Part shown: one piece after another, positions 16,314 to 24,654 of the stretch
Layout: each line of letters starts with the position of its first letter
Numbering within the stretch: position 1 is the stretch's first letter
From: Sphaerochaeta sp032144095
GTDB taxonomy: Bacteria > Spirochaetota > Spirochaetia > Sphaerochaetales > Sphaerochaetaceae
Assembly (NCBI RefSeq): GCF_032144095.1
Contig: NZ_JAVSNJ010000011.1
Location: 26,154-90,153, forward strand
Direction of reading: 5' to 3'
Length of the DNA: 64,000 bases
Position numbers and translations under genes: made by a program
The notes under the pieces: generated by a model
The model's database searches: none
The model's input: only the letters and a program-made list of their open reading frames with translations
Told to the model about the DNA's origin: nothing

Positions 16314-18368
16314 CTAGATGTAGCTATGCAACCCTTCACTCTCCACCTTCCAGCCATGGCCTTTGGGAAAGCCTGGGGCCTGGGTGTCTGAACCATCCCA
16401 ACCCCCTGCCATCATGGCAATGGCCAGGAGCAAGGCCCCATTTCCAGGAAGGTACAGGGGAAGGTCCTGTGAAGAACCCTGACGGTTGTGGCCATTGGGG
16501 AGATAGGTGTTTTTCGGGGAGTCCAGCAAAAGAATGTCAACGGCATCATGGGGCCGTCCGAGCCTAGCAAGGGTCATTGCCATGGCAGGGAAGTCCCATC
16601 CCCACATCGTCTCGAAATGCCAGTGGACCAGAACCGAGTCAAACGAGTTGCCCATAGTCTGGACATCGATGGAATGACCCGGAAGGAACCCATAGGCGAA
16701 CAACAGGGATGGGTGATCGGACGCTGATCTATCATAGGTATCACTACACCTCTCATGGGCAAGATACCTGTTGGACCTTGTATCGATCGGGCAGGGGCTG
16801 AGCTGGTCAATCACCCTTTTCCACTGGTTGGGAACTTCTTGCTTTACCCTTTTTTTCCAGGCAATGGCAGTCTCTAGACCCCATCTCCAGTATTCCAGCT
16901 CAAAGGTAGGGTTCAGGGTATCGGTAGGGCTGTGGTTCTCCTGTGCAGGAATGAGCGGAGGCCCGAGGACAAACCGAGAGGTCTCTTCATCCCACTGGGC
17001 ATAGTCAGCCATGAAGATTGCAGTTGCAAAGACCAGCTCAGCATACCTCTCCAATATCTCAGGGCTAGGGTCCTGACGGTAGAGCAATTCAGCAAAATAG
17101 ATGATATGCGGCTGTTGCCAGCAGAGGAAAGGACCAATAGCAGAAGGACTATCCTCCCCCTTCGGGTCGGTCATCTTGGGCCAGCGAGCCCCCTCATACC
17201 CTTGCTGTGAAGCTCTCTCTTTCGCAGATTCCAGAATAGACCGATACCAGGAGAGGCTTTGTTCCACCAGGGAAGGACGGTCCCACAAGATAGCCTGGGC
17301 AGCATGCCAGGGGTGCATCTCCAGATGGAACTTCCCATACCAGCTATTGCAGGTGAGCCCTGTCTCCTGAGGTGGCAAGGAACCCAGACACTGGATCGCT
17401 GTAAGGTACTCTGACAAGATTATCCGCCTTTCCAGTTCAAGGGCACGAAGGTCCGAACTCCCCCAGAATGAAACGGCAGCACCTTCTGTCCAGAACTTCT
17501 GCCAGTGAACGGCACTTTCGGTCTTCGTTGCGGCAAAGGTAGGCAGGGTGGATATGCTATCGTCCTGGACAAACAGGATGGAAGCTTCCATCACCTCACT
17601 GTCTCCAAAGAACGTCCATTGATGCTTTTTCTTGTGAATAATCTTGATGGCCCGATTCTTCGGAAATGACAGGTAGACAGAGTAGCCAGTTGCATCCATA
17701 GCCCTGTCGATGCGGAAGAAATTCTTTTGCAGGGCTGTGATGTCCGATACATGGGCATCCACAGCCCCCCAGTCAGAACCATCGATCAGGTGGGAGGCGT
17801 AGGGGAAGGAAATATCCAGGCCAAGCTTGCCCTCCCTGAACAAGGGCGATTCCATTCTGAGGGAAACCATATCCAGCTGGGGATGGCAGACTGTCCTCAC
17901 CGATACAGGCTTCCTGGAGAGCTTGAAGAAGCTCTCCAGTTCCCCAGTATAGAGCTTCAGCTCCTGGTGAGCCTCATGGACAGAGCTTTCCTGCAAAGGG
18001 TCAGAGCCACTGATCAGGGCTATCTTGCCAAGGTTGAAACGATGGGGATTGACCCGCAGGGAGTTGAACAACGCTTCCTGGCCAGTTGGGTCGGTCATGT
18101 AGCCGACACTCCTCTCCCCTACCTGGAACTCCTGCATTTTCAGCTTATGGGAATCCTTCGGTGCATCAGGGTAGCTATGGAAGGCCCAGGTGCTCATGGT
18201 ACAACGGGGAATGGTGCCAGGGGGGGTCTCAGAAAAGGACTGCAGGCCGGTGCAGTCGGGGGTAAAGACAAAATCCCCATTCCCTACCGATAGCGGAGTA
18301 GCAGGATCCCACCCAAGAAGACAGGGATTATGACGGCTAACCAGGTGTTTCCTATCAATGCTGCTCAT
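16314..18368 (-). CDS. six-hairpin glycoside hydrolase, GH65/GH95-like
   Basis: 684 residues with no signal peptide, so intracellular. An N-terminal beta domain (PLSVGNGDFVFTPDCTG) is followed by an (alpha/alpha)6-type catalytic half containing GKFHLEMHPWHAAQAILWDR, LGPPLIPAQENHSP, WRWGLETAIAW and HFETMWGWDFPAMAMTLARL. These resemble GH65-like and related six-hairpin glycosidases and phosphorylases. The exact CAZy family and substrate are not clear to me. AGGAG precedes the ATG. It is the last gene of the GH4-ABC-GH43 operon, 10 nt after its neighbour. Confidence 0.75.
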   Translation of the reverse strand: MSSIDRKHLVSRHNPCLLGWDPATPLSVGNGDFVFTPDCTGLQSFSETPPGTIPRCTMSTWAFHSYPDAPKDSHKLKMQEFQVGERSVGYMTDPTGQEALFNSLRVNPHRFNLGKIALISGSDPLQESSVHEAHQELKLYTGELESFFKLSRKPVSVRTVCHPQLDMVSLRMESPLFREGKLGLDISFPYASHLIDGSDWGAVDAHVSDITALQKNFFRIDRAMDATGYSVYLSFPKNRAIKIIHKKKHQWTFFGDSEVMEASILFVQDDSISTLPTFAATKTESAVHWQKFWTEGAAVSFWGSSDLRALELERRIILSEYLTAIQCLGSLPPQETGLTCNSWYGKFHLEMHPWHAAQAILWDRPSLVEQSLSWYRSILESAKERASQQGYEGARWPKMTDPKGEDSPSAIGPFLCWQQPHIIYFAELLYRQDPSPEILERYAELVFATAIFMADYAQWDEETSRFVLGPPLIPAQENHSPTDTLNPTFELEYWRWGLETAIAWKKRVKQEVPNQWKRVIDQLSPCPIDTRSNRYLAHERCSDTYDRSASDHPSLLFAYGFLPGHSIDVQTMGNSFDSVLVHWHFETMWGWDFPAMAMTLARLGRPHDAVDILLLDSPKNTYLPNGHNRQGSSQDLPLYLPGNGALLLAIAMMAGGWDGSDTQAPGFPKGHGWKVESEGLHSYI

Positions 18369-18378
18369 GGCACAACTC

Positions 18379-19272
18379 CTACTCGGTAGTGATTACCAGG
18401 CCATCAGGGGATTCATGTACTTGGTGGAAGACAAAACGTTCAAAGGGAGTCTTATTCGGGGTGTGGTAGGTAACCTGAAGATCCCCCTGCAGATCGCAGA
18501 ATACCATGCCATGCCCGCCATCACCATCAATGAGAGGTTGTTGGATCTGCCTCCAGGGGCCAGTTACCAGCCCATTGTCAGAAACAGCACATCCCATAGC
18601 ATAGCCCTTCTCTCCAAGGCTTGACCACAACATGGTGAGTTTACCATCAGATTGCCGATAAAGAAAGGGTCCATCAGTAACATGTGCATCCTTGAGACCT
18701 GAGCCATCCCTACGCAGAAGGCTCCTTGTCCAGTTGGCTTCAGAGGCCTTGAACAACAAGAGAGGCTCGCCAACACCATGGGTAAGCTCATTGTCCAATT
18801 GCATTGCCCAGATCTCCCCATCGTTGGCCTGGACCCATTCGTGGCAAAATACCATCCAGGGCCTTCCCTTGGCATCGACATGGAGCGTCCCATCGAGGCA
18901 CTCCCAGGCTTTTGGGGTGATGGCTTGGTTTACCACTGGCAGATAGGGGCCCAAGATAGCATCTGAAACAAGGATCTGGGTCCCCCGGGTGTGCGAGGGC
19001 GAGGTAAAGGTTGCCAAAAGATAGTATCGGTTTGCAAAGAAGTGGACCTCTGGGGCCCAGAAATCATGGGTTCCCCAAAACCCAGGCTCAGGGGTAAAGA
19101 CCCTGAAAGGACCCTCCCAGCTCTCAAGGTCTTGGCTTCGGTAGGCATCAAAGCCCTCCCCTTTCTGGTTCCACGGGTTCTTGTCCGTTGTGCCGAACAG
19201 GTAGTAGGTCCCTGTTTCTGGCACTACAAAGATGAAGGGGTCACGGATCTGGATATCGTTTCTGGTAACCAT
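18379..19272 (-). CDS. glycoside hydrolase, GH43-like five-bladed propeller
   Basis: 297 residues, no signal peptide. The general-base Asp is in QIRDPFIFVVPETGTYYLF; the Asp-region WAPEVHFFANRYYLLATF and an acidic CLDGTLHVDAKGRPWMVF and TDGPFLYR follow the blade order of clan GH-F (GH43) enzymes, which remove arabinofuranose or xylose. The frame opens at 19341, but AAAGGA lies 7 nt before the ATG at 19272 and the extra residues are not conserved-looking. It follows the solute-binding protein after a strong hairpin. Confidence 0.75.
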   Translation of the reverse strand: MVTRNDIQIRDPFIFVVPETGTYYLFGTTDKNPWNQKGEGFDAYRSQDLESWEGPFRVFTPEPGFWGTHDFWAPEVHFFANRYYLLATFTSPSHTRGTQILVSDAILGPYLPVVNQAITPKAWECLDGTLHVDAKGRPWMVFCHEWVQANDGEIWAMQLDNELTHGVGEPLLLFKASEANWTRSLLRRDGSGLKDAHVTDGPFLYRQSDGKLTMLWSSLGEKGYAMGCAVSDNGLVTGPWRQIQQPLIDGDGGHGMVFCDLQGDLQVTYHTPNKTPFERFVFHQVHESPDGLVITTE

Positions 19273-19289
19273 GCAGTTTCCTTTGGTTT

Positions 19290-19336
19290 TTCTAGGACAG
19301 GGAATTCTGAGGGGATTGCTCCCCTCAGAACTAGAA
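19290..19336 (-). other. intercistronic stem-loop after the first sugar-binding protein
   Basis: TTCTGAGGGG (19305-19314), 6-nt loop, CCCCTCAGAA (19321-19330), flanked by an outer TTCTAG/CTAGAA pair. It lies between the binding-protein stop (19347) and the GH43-like start (19272) and lacks a T-run. Confidence 0.6.
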
Positions 19337-19346
19337 AGCAATCTCG

Positions 19347-20627
19347 TTATTTTGCGATCATGCGGAGAAGCAGTTCGTTGATCTGCTTTCCCCCTTGGAC
19401 AGGGGTAACCTGGCCAAAGGCAACTCTCTGATAGATGAGAAAGAGGGTGCTGTTGAATTCTGTGTCGTTGGGGACGTGGTCGGTCTCCAAGGATGAGTGA
19501 GGTCCTGCGACCTGCATGTAGTCAAGCACTCTCTGGTCTGCCGGAGAGCTGGCACCCGAAGCACGGGCCGAAGAGGAAGCGGAGGCTCCACGGTTGCTGC
19601 CAAGAATCTTGGCGGCATCGGGATCATTGACCAGGAAGTTGATGAACTTGATGGTCTCCTTTGCATTCTTCGAATCCTTGTTGACCGTGTAGAACTGGCT
19701 GGGGGCCTGCCACAGGGCCTTGGTAGCCGCAGCGCCGGGGAACTCCATGAGCCTAAGCTCATCGGTTGTGGCTGCCTGATACCCACCAAGCTGGTTGGTG
19801 TACAAAAATGCGATGGCAGCTTTTCCTGCGATCAGGGCAGAGCTGTCAGCATTGCTTTCGGCAAAGCCACTTGCGATCTCGGCTGGAGGAATGAGGCCAT
19901 TGGCACGATAGTCCTGGAACAGCTCAAGATATTTCTGGGCGGCCTCTGCAGAGACACCGGTCGAAGCGGTGGCAGCGGTATAGAGGGGGGTCCCATTGAA
20001 ACGGGCCCAGTAGCCGAAAGGAGTGGAGTTGGTAGACATCACCCCGATGTCCTGCATAGGATAGACACCCTTGGGCAGCTTTGACTTGAGCAGCACCAGG
20101 TAGTCGCGGAACTCAGCATAGGTCATCGAGAGCTTCGGCTGAGGGGCCCCTGAACGCTCGATCAAGGACTTGTTGAAGACCAGGGCCGGCATTGTTACGC
20201 CAGTTGAGACACCAAGCAGCTTTCCTTCGATTGTCCCGGAAGCAATGGCACTTGGGTCGATGACTGCAGTGTTCAGCTCGCTTCCTGCATACGCATCCAA
20301 AGGAAGCAGGACCTTGGCATAATCGTAGATGTTTCCTCCCATCTGGATGATGTCCGGGCCATTGCCACCTGCAAGCTGGGTATCGACCTTCACAAAGTGA
20401 TCGCCTGCACCACCTGAAACCTCAGGGTTGATCACGACACCGGGGTTCCGGCTCTGATAGAGATCGATCGCCTGTTGGCTGATCGTTACCCGTTCCCCAC
20501 TTCCCCAATACGCCCAACGGATGACTGTCGGTCCTGCAGCAGATTTCTGGGTCTCAGGAACACCAGCAGCGAAAACCATAGTGACTGTCACCATGAGAAT
20601 GGCCATCGTCAATAAGATTCTTTTCAT
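19347..20627 (-). CDS. sugar ABC transporter substrate-binding protein
   Basis: 426-residue family-1 (MalE/UgpB-type) receptor. The signal peptide KRILLTMAILMVTVTMVFAA ends in AFA-like VFAA and has no lipobox cysteine. Motifs include RWAYWGSGERVT, GGNGPDIIQMGGN and ETIKFINFLVNDPDAAKILG. It follows two permease genes and precedes two glycosidases; the ligand is probably an oligosaccharide that the downstream intracellular enzymes split. AAGGAGG is upstream of the ATG. It is followed by a hairpin at 19290-19336. Confidence 0.9.
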   Translation of the reverse strand: MKRILLTMAILMVTVTMVFAAGVPETQKSAAGPTVIRWAYWGSGERVTISQQAIDLYQSRNPGVVINPEVSGGAGDHFVKVDTQLAGGNGPDIIQMGGNIYDYAKVLLPLDAYAGSELNTAVIDPSAIASGTIEGKLLGVSTGVTMPALVFNKSLIERSGAPQPKLSMTYAEFRDYLVLLKSKLPKGVYPMQDIGVMSTNSTPFGYWARFNGTPLYTAATASTGVSAEAAQKYLELFQDYRANGLIPPAEIASGFAESNADSSALIAGKAAIAFLYTNQLGGYQAATTDELRLMEFPGAAATKALWQAPSQFYTVNKDSKNAKETIKFINFLVNDPDAAKILGSNRGASASSSARASGASSPADQRVLDYMQVAGPHSSLETDHVPNDTEFNSTLFLIYQRVAFGQVTPVQGGKQINELLLRMIAK

Positions 20628-20658
20628 TTCAAGCCTCCTTAATGATTAAGGGACAATA

Positions 20659-21507
20659 CTATCCCTTGATTCCAGTAGTAGCGATTCCCCGTACAAAATA
20701 TTTTTGCAAGGAGAAAAACAGGACAAATGCCGGTATGAGAGAGACAACAGACATGGCGAACATCGGCCCCCAGGATGACATCCCCGACGAGTCGAGAAAG
20801 AGCCTGAGGCCCATGGGGACGGTATAGTTGTTTGGGGAGGTCAGGTAGAGCAGTTGGTTAAAGAAATCATCCCAGGTCCAGAGGAAGGTAAACAGCACCG
20901 TCGTGATGATCGCAGGAAGGGTCAGGGGCATGATTATCTTTGCATAGATACCAAACCTTCCACATCCGTCTATCAGGGCAGAATCATCGATATCCTTAGG
21001 GAGGCCACGGATGAACTGCACCAGCAAAAAGATGAAAAATGCATCGGTTGCAAAGAATTTTGGCACAATGATGGGCAAAAACGTATTGACCCACCCGAAG
21101 GAGCGAAAAATGATATACCGGGGAATGGTCGTCACATGGGTGGGCAACATCAGGGTGACCATCATCAGGGCAAACCAGACACGCTTTCCAATGAACTTCA
21201 GCCGGGCAAAGGCATAGGCAGTAAGGGAACAGAACATGGCGTTGGCTGCGGCACTGAGCAGGCAGATCGTAAAGCTATTCCTGAAAAAGGTACCGAACCC
21301 GACAATGCCGATCCCCGCCCACCCCTTATGGTAGTTTTCCAGCGTAAAGGCCTTGGGAAAGAGCCCAGGGTCACTGAAGATGGTATTGCTCTGCTTGAAG
21401 GATGCCGCCACCAGCCAAAGGATGGGATAGAGCATGCCAAGGCCCAGGGCTATGATAAAGAGATTGATGCCCACACTGTAGATCCGGTCTTTTGCTTTTT
21501 TCTGCAT
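20659..21507 (-). CDS. sugar ABC transporter permease (MalG/LplC type)
   Basis: 282 residues, six membrane segments. The EAA loop is DIDDSALIDGCGRFGIYAKI with IIMPLTLPAI. The C-terminus ALQKYFVRGI-like FSLQKYFVRGIATTGIKG is the standard CUT1 ending. It starts 4 nt after the stop of the preceding permease. Confidence 0.92.
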   Translation of the reverse strand: MQKKAKDRIYSVGINLFIIALGLGMLYPILWLVAASFKQSNTIFSDPGLFPKAFTLENYHKGWAGIGIVGFGTFFRNSFTICLLSAAANAMFCSLTAYAFARLKFIGKRVWFALMMVTLMLPTHVTTIPRYIIFRSFGWVNTFLPIIVPKFFATDAFFIFLLVQFIRGLPKDIDDSALIDGCGRFGIYAKIIMPLTLPAIITTVLFTFLWTWDDFFNQLLYLTSPNNYTVPMGLRLFLDSSGMSSWGPMFAMSVVSLIPAFVLFFSLQKYFVRGIATTGIKG

Positions 21508-21511
21508 CGCC

Positions 21512-22432
21512 CTACTCCCCGCTTCCGTATGAGATCAGGGAACCTGAACTCTTGAAAAAGATAGCCGTGATGGCTGCGATGATGATAAGCAGTACCCAGG
21601 CCATGGCAGCGGCATACCCCATCTCGGAGAAGCCGAACCCCTTGATATAGAGATAGAGGCTGTAGAACATGGTGGAGTCCAAAGGCCCACCAGAGCCGTT
21701 GGAGACAATGAAGGCCTGGGTAAAGGACTGGAAGGCGCTGATCATCTGCATGACCAGGTTAAAGAAGATGATGGGCGAAAGGCTTGGCAGGGTGATCCAG
21801 ATGAACTGCCTGACCTTGCCCGCCCCATCGACACTCGATGCCTCATAGTACTCCTTGGGAATCTGCTGCAGGCCTGCAAGGAAAATAATCATGGGCGACC
21901 CAAATTGCCACACTGCCAACAAGATCAAGGTAGAGAGCGAGTATTTGGGGTTTGAGATCCAGGCAGGGAGGTCGGTGAGGTGGAACAGCCTCTCCAGGAT
22001 CAGGTTGAGAAGGCCATCCCCTGCGAAGATCCTGCGCCACAACACAGCTATTGCCACCGACCCTCCCAGGAGGGTGGGAATATAGTAGAGGGCGCGGTAC
22101 ATGCCTATCAGCTTGAGCTTCTTGTTCATCAGCATCGCAACAGCCAAGGCAAAGAGAAGCTTCAGAGGTACCGAGGTAAACACAAACTTGAAGGTTACCA
22201 GAAGGGAGTTGAAAAACCTCTCATCACGAGGGAACTGCTCACTGCCGGTGAACATGACGATGTAGTTACGCAGCCCCACCCATTGGGGAGGCTGGCGAAT
22301 GTTGAATTGGGTGAATGACAGGTAGAGGGAATAAAACATGGGATAGAGGGTCAAGGCAAAAAAGCCTATCAGCCACGGGGTGAGAAATGCATAGGAAGTG
22401 AGGTTTTCCTGCAATAGTCTCTTTCTGGTCAT
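21512..22432 (-). CDS. sugar ABC transporter permease (MalF/LplB type)
   Basis: 306 residues, six membrane segments, opening with TSYAFLTPWLIGFFALTLYP as in CUT1 permeases. The EAA loop is PKEYYEASSVDGAGKVRQF followed by ITLPSLSPI. It lies 18 nt downstream of the GH4 gene. No ATPase gene is in the operon; CUT1 systems of this type commonly share an MsmX-like ATPase encoded elsewhere. Confidence 0.92.
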   Translation of the reverse strand: MTRKRLLQENLTSYAFLTPWLIGFFALTLYPMFYSLYLSFTQFNIRQPPQWVGLRNYIVMFTGSEQFPRDERFFNSLLVTFKFVFTSVPLKLLFALAVAMLMNKKLKLIGMYRALYYIPTLLGGSVAIAVLWRRIFAGDGLLNLILERLFHLTDLPAWISNPKYSLSTLILLAVWQFGSPMIIFLAGLQQIPKEYYEASSVDGAGKVRQFIWITLPSLSPIIFFNLVMQMISAFQSFTQAFIVSNGSGGPLDSTMFYSLYLYIKGFGFSEMGYAAAMAWVLLIIIAAITAIFFKSSGSLISYGSGE

Positions 22433-22450
22433 GATGCGCTCCTTTTCGGG

Positions 22451-23794
22451 TCAATACTCCAGTCTCGATGCGACAAGCATCTTGTCAAACAGGGCCCTGG
22501 CCTTGAGATGGGAGATGTTGACCAACGGGTCGGAAAGGAAAGCGGCAAACAACAGGTCCTCATCGTCATGGTACATCGCATCAAGGGTCATCTGTTGGAC
22601 ATCGCTGACCCTCCTTACCAGGTTCTGGACTGCAAGGGGAGGATCGCTGGCAACAATTGGCCTGATGGAGTTCTCGCTGATGTAGCCGTTGCTCTCCACG
22701 ATCCTGCCCTTGGGAAGGTAGCGTATCTGCCCTTCGTTGGGGCGGTTGATGTTGGTGAACAGGGTCCTGTCCCCCATGAGCGAACGCATGATGTCCACCC
22801 CTTCCTCATCACTGGGCTTGGCAAGCAGGTCGCCAGCGGTAAATGCTTTTTCCCGTTTTTCCTTGGCTTGGCGTACTCTCCACTCATAGGGGGTCCTCAT
22901 GATGCCATACTTCCACAGCTGTTCTTCCGAGGTAAGGAACCAGGGTACGAATTCCACCAGATGGCGATCCCCTGCAGCCCCAAGGGAGCCAAAGTCACGC
23001 AAGAATTGCAGGGCGACCAGCTGGTCACACTCAAACCATTTCTCATCCTTGATCCGCCGCTTCGCCAGCTCGGTTTCATCCTTGAAGGTTTCTGGGCTCC
23101 TGCTCAGCTCAACAAGCCTGTCCATCAGGTCGATGCCATTCCACATCGCCTTTGTCACGAAGGTAAAATGGTTGACCCCGGTAAGGTCGAGCTGGATGGC
23201 CCTGCGATCAGGACGGGGGACACCAAACCACTGCTCGACCTTGTCGGCAAGATAGTTCTGGGTGTGGAACACCTCATGGCAACACCCCAGGGCCTTTATG
23301 CCGGGGAAGGCCTTGTATAGGGCTGCAGTGCACAACGTCATCGGGTTGGTATAGTTGATCACCCAGGCATCAGGGCAATATTGCTCTATCTTATGGGCAA
23401 AATCGAAGAACAAAGGAAGGGCCCTTCTTGCCCGCAGGATCCCACCAGGGCCTGTAGTATCGCCTACCGTCTGCAAAATCCCATACTCCTCGGGAAGGAG
23501 CAGGTCACCTCGCCTGCACTCGGTCTTGCCGGGCTCGATCGAAATGATGACGATGTCACAACCGCTGAGGGCGTCTCCGATATCTTCGACAGCCTCCACC
23601 GTAAAATGGCCTACACTCTTGTTGGCAGTAAATATCCTTTCGGCAACCTGCACATTGTTCCTGGCAGCTTCCTTGTCGATATCATAGAGCACCAGGACCC
23701 CATGGGTCATGGGATTCAGTGCGAGGTCCTTCATGAATTGGATGGGCCACAGCCGGCCTCCTCCACCAATAATACAAATGCGAGTCTCTTTCAT
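22451..23794 (-). CDS. glycoside hydrolase family 4 (alpha-galactosidase/alpha-galacturonidase type)
   Basis: 447-residue GH4 enzyme, which uses NAD+ and a divalent metal in a redox-elimination mechanism. The dinucleotide loop is RICIIGGGGRLWP, the metal Cys and His are in ALGCCHEVFHTQ, and LTGVNHFTF is the next conserved block. GH4 members paired with lplABC-like transporters (B. subtilis LplD) act on alpha-galacturonides; that pairing is repeated here, but the sugar is inferred. The frame opens at 23836, but the ATG at 23794 has GGAGGTG upstream and begins directly at the NAD loop. First gene of its operon. Confidence 0.88.
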   Translation of the reverse strand: MKETRICIIGGGGRLWPIQFMKDLALNPMTHGVLVLYDIDKEAARNNVQVAERIFTANKSVGHFTVEAVEDIGDALSGCDIVIISIEPGKTECRRGDLLLPEEYGILQTVGDTTGPGGILRARRALPLFFDFAHKIEQYCPDAWVINYTNPMTLCTAALYKAFPGIKALGCCHEVFHTQNYLADKVEQWFGVPRPDRRAIQLDLTGVNHFTFVTKAMWNGIDLMDRLVELSRSPETFKDETELAKRRIKDEKWFECDQLVALQFLRDFGSLGAAGDRHLVEFVPWFLTSEEQLWKYGIMRTPYEWRVRQAKEKREKAFTAGDLLAKPSDEEGVDIMRSLMGDRTLFTNINRPNEGQIRYLPKGRIVESNGYISENSIRPIVASDPPLAVQNLVRRVSDVQQMTLDAMYHDDEDLLFAAFLSDPLVNISHLKARALFDKMLVASRLEY

Positions 23795-23868
23795 GCCAAC
23801 ACCTCCACCAATATAGGTAATTTTCGGTTCTCCCAAGGGTAAAGTACAGGTTGTTTAGTTTGACATTG

Positions 23869-23884
23869 AGTATCATTTCTTGAC
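23869..23884. promoter_or_regulatory. 16-bp motif shared with 29490-29505, candidate YesN site
   Basis: AGTATCATTTCTTGAC is identical to the copy upstream of the other ABC operon. TGACAT also precedes both copies (by 2 nt here, 3 nt there). It lies 75 nt upstream of the GH4 start codon and just ahead of the response-regulator promoter, whose -35 it overlaps. Confidence 0.6.
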
Positions 23885-23910
23885 CTTTTTCGCAAAACCA
23901 ATGGTATACT
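23880..23910 (+). promoter_or_regulatory. response-regulator promoter, probable leaderless transcript
   Basis: TTGACC 23880-23885, long 19-bp spacer, TATACT 23905-23910, ending 6 nt before the ATG at 23917. No ribosome site precedes that ATG. Confidence 0.45.
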
Positions 23911-23916
23911 CTACCA

Positions 23917-24654
23917 ATGTACACGCTACTTATTATCGATGATGAGACAGAGTTGCTCGAGGGGCTCTCACAGTATTTCCCTTGGGAGAAAATCGGCTTC
24001 ACTGTAGCAAAGGCCTTCAGTGACGGGAGGGCCGCACTGGCCTTCTGCAAAAGCTGTAGGGTCGATGTGGTGCTCACCGATATCAGGATGCCATTCATAT
24101 CTGGCCTGGACATAATCCAGGAGCTGCAGAAAACAGAGAAACCTCCCCTCTTCTGCATCATGAGTGCCTATGATAGTTTCGAGTATGCAAAGAAAGCCAT
24201 AGAGTTTGGTGTCCAGGACTACCTGGTCAAGCCCTCTTCGTTCGACGATATAGAAAAAACCTTCCTCAAGATCAGGAAGACCCTCGACAGTTCGGCTCTC
24301 CCGGCCACTAACGACAGTGAAGACGACCACTACGCCCCCCTTATTAACAAGACCTTGTCCATCATGCGCAAACGGACCAGGACCAGCTCACTGCAATCCA
24401 TTGCAGGGGAACTTGGCATCAACAGCTCCTACCTCTCCCGCTTGTTCAAGGAGGAGACAGGGCAAAACTTCCAGGAATACCTCATGAAGCTCAAGATGGA
24501 GATTGCACTTCAGATGCTTACAGGCAAGCTTGGCTATACAAACAAGGATATCGCAAAGGCCTTGGGCTATCAGGACACCCAGAACTTTTGCAGGACCTTC
24601 AAAGGCCACTTCGGATCCTCGCCCCAACAGTACAAAAAGGAACGAAGGCCATGA
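23917..24654 (+). CDS. response regulator with AraC-type DNA-binding domain (YesN family)
   Basis: 245 residues. Receiver domain 1-120: acidic pair IIDDET, phospho-acceptor Asp in VVLTDIRMP, switch residue region IMSAYDSFEYAKKA and Lys in DYLVKPSS. The C-terminal AraC domain (about 150-245) has two helix-turn-helices, with INSSYLSRLFKEETGQNFQEY and NKDIAKALGYQDTQNFCRTF. It overlaps the sensor kinase by ATGA. It is divergent from the GH4 operon and faces a second ABC operon across the kinase gene, so both are likely targets. The family is compact: YesN proteins usually run longer, with a linker. Confidence 0.92.
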   Translation: MYTLLIIDDETELLEGLSQYFPWEKIGFTVAKAFSDGRAALAFCKSCRVDVVLTDIRMPFISGLDIIQELQKTEKPPLFCIMSAYDSFEYAKKAIEFGVQDYLVKPSSFDDIEKTFLKIRKTLDSSALPATNDSEDDHYAPLINKTLSIMRKRTRTSSLQSIAGELGINSSYLSRLFKEETGQNFQEYLMKLKMEIALQMLTGKLGYTNKDIAKALGYQDTQNFCRTFKGHFGSSPQQYKKERRP

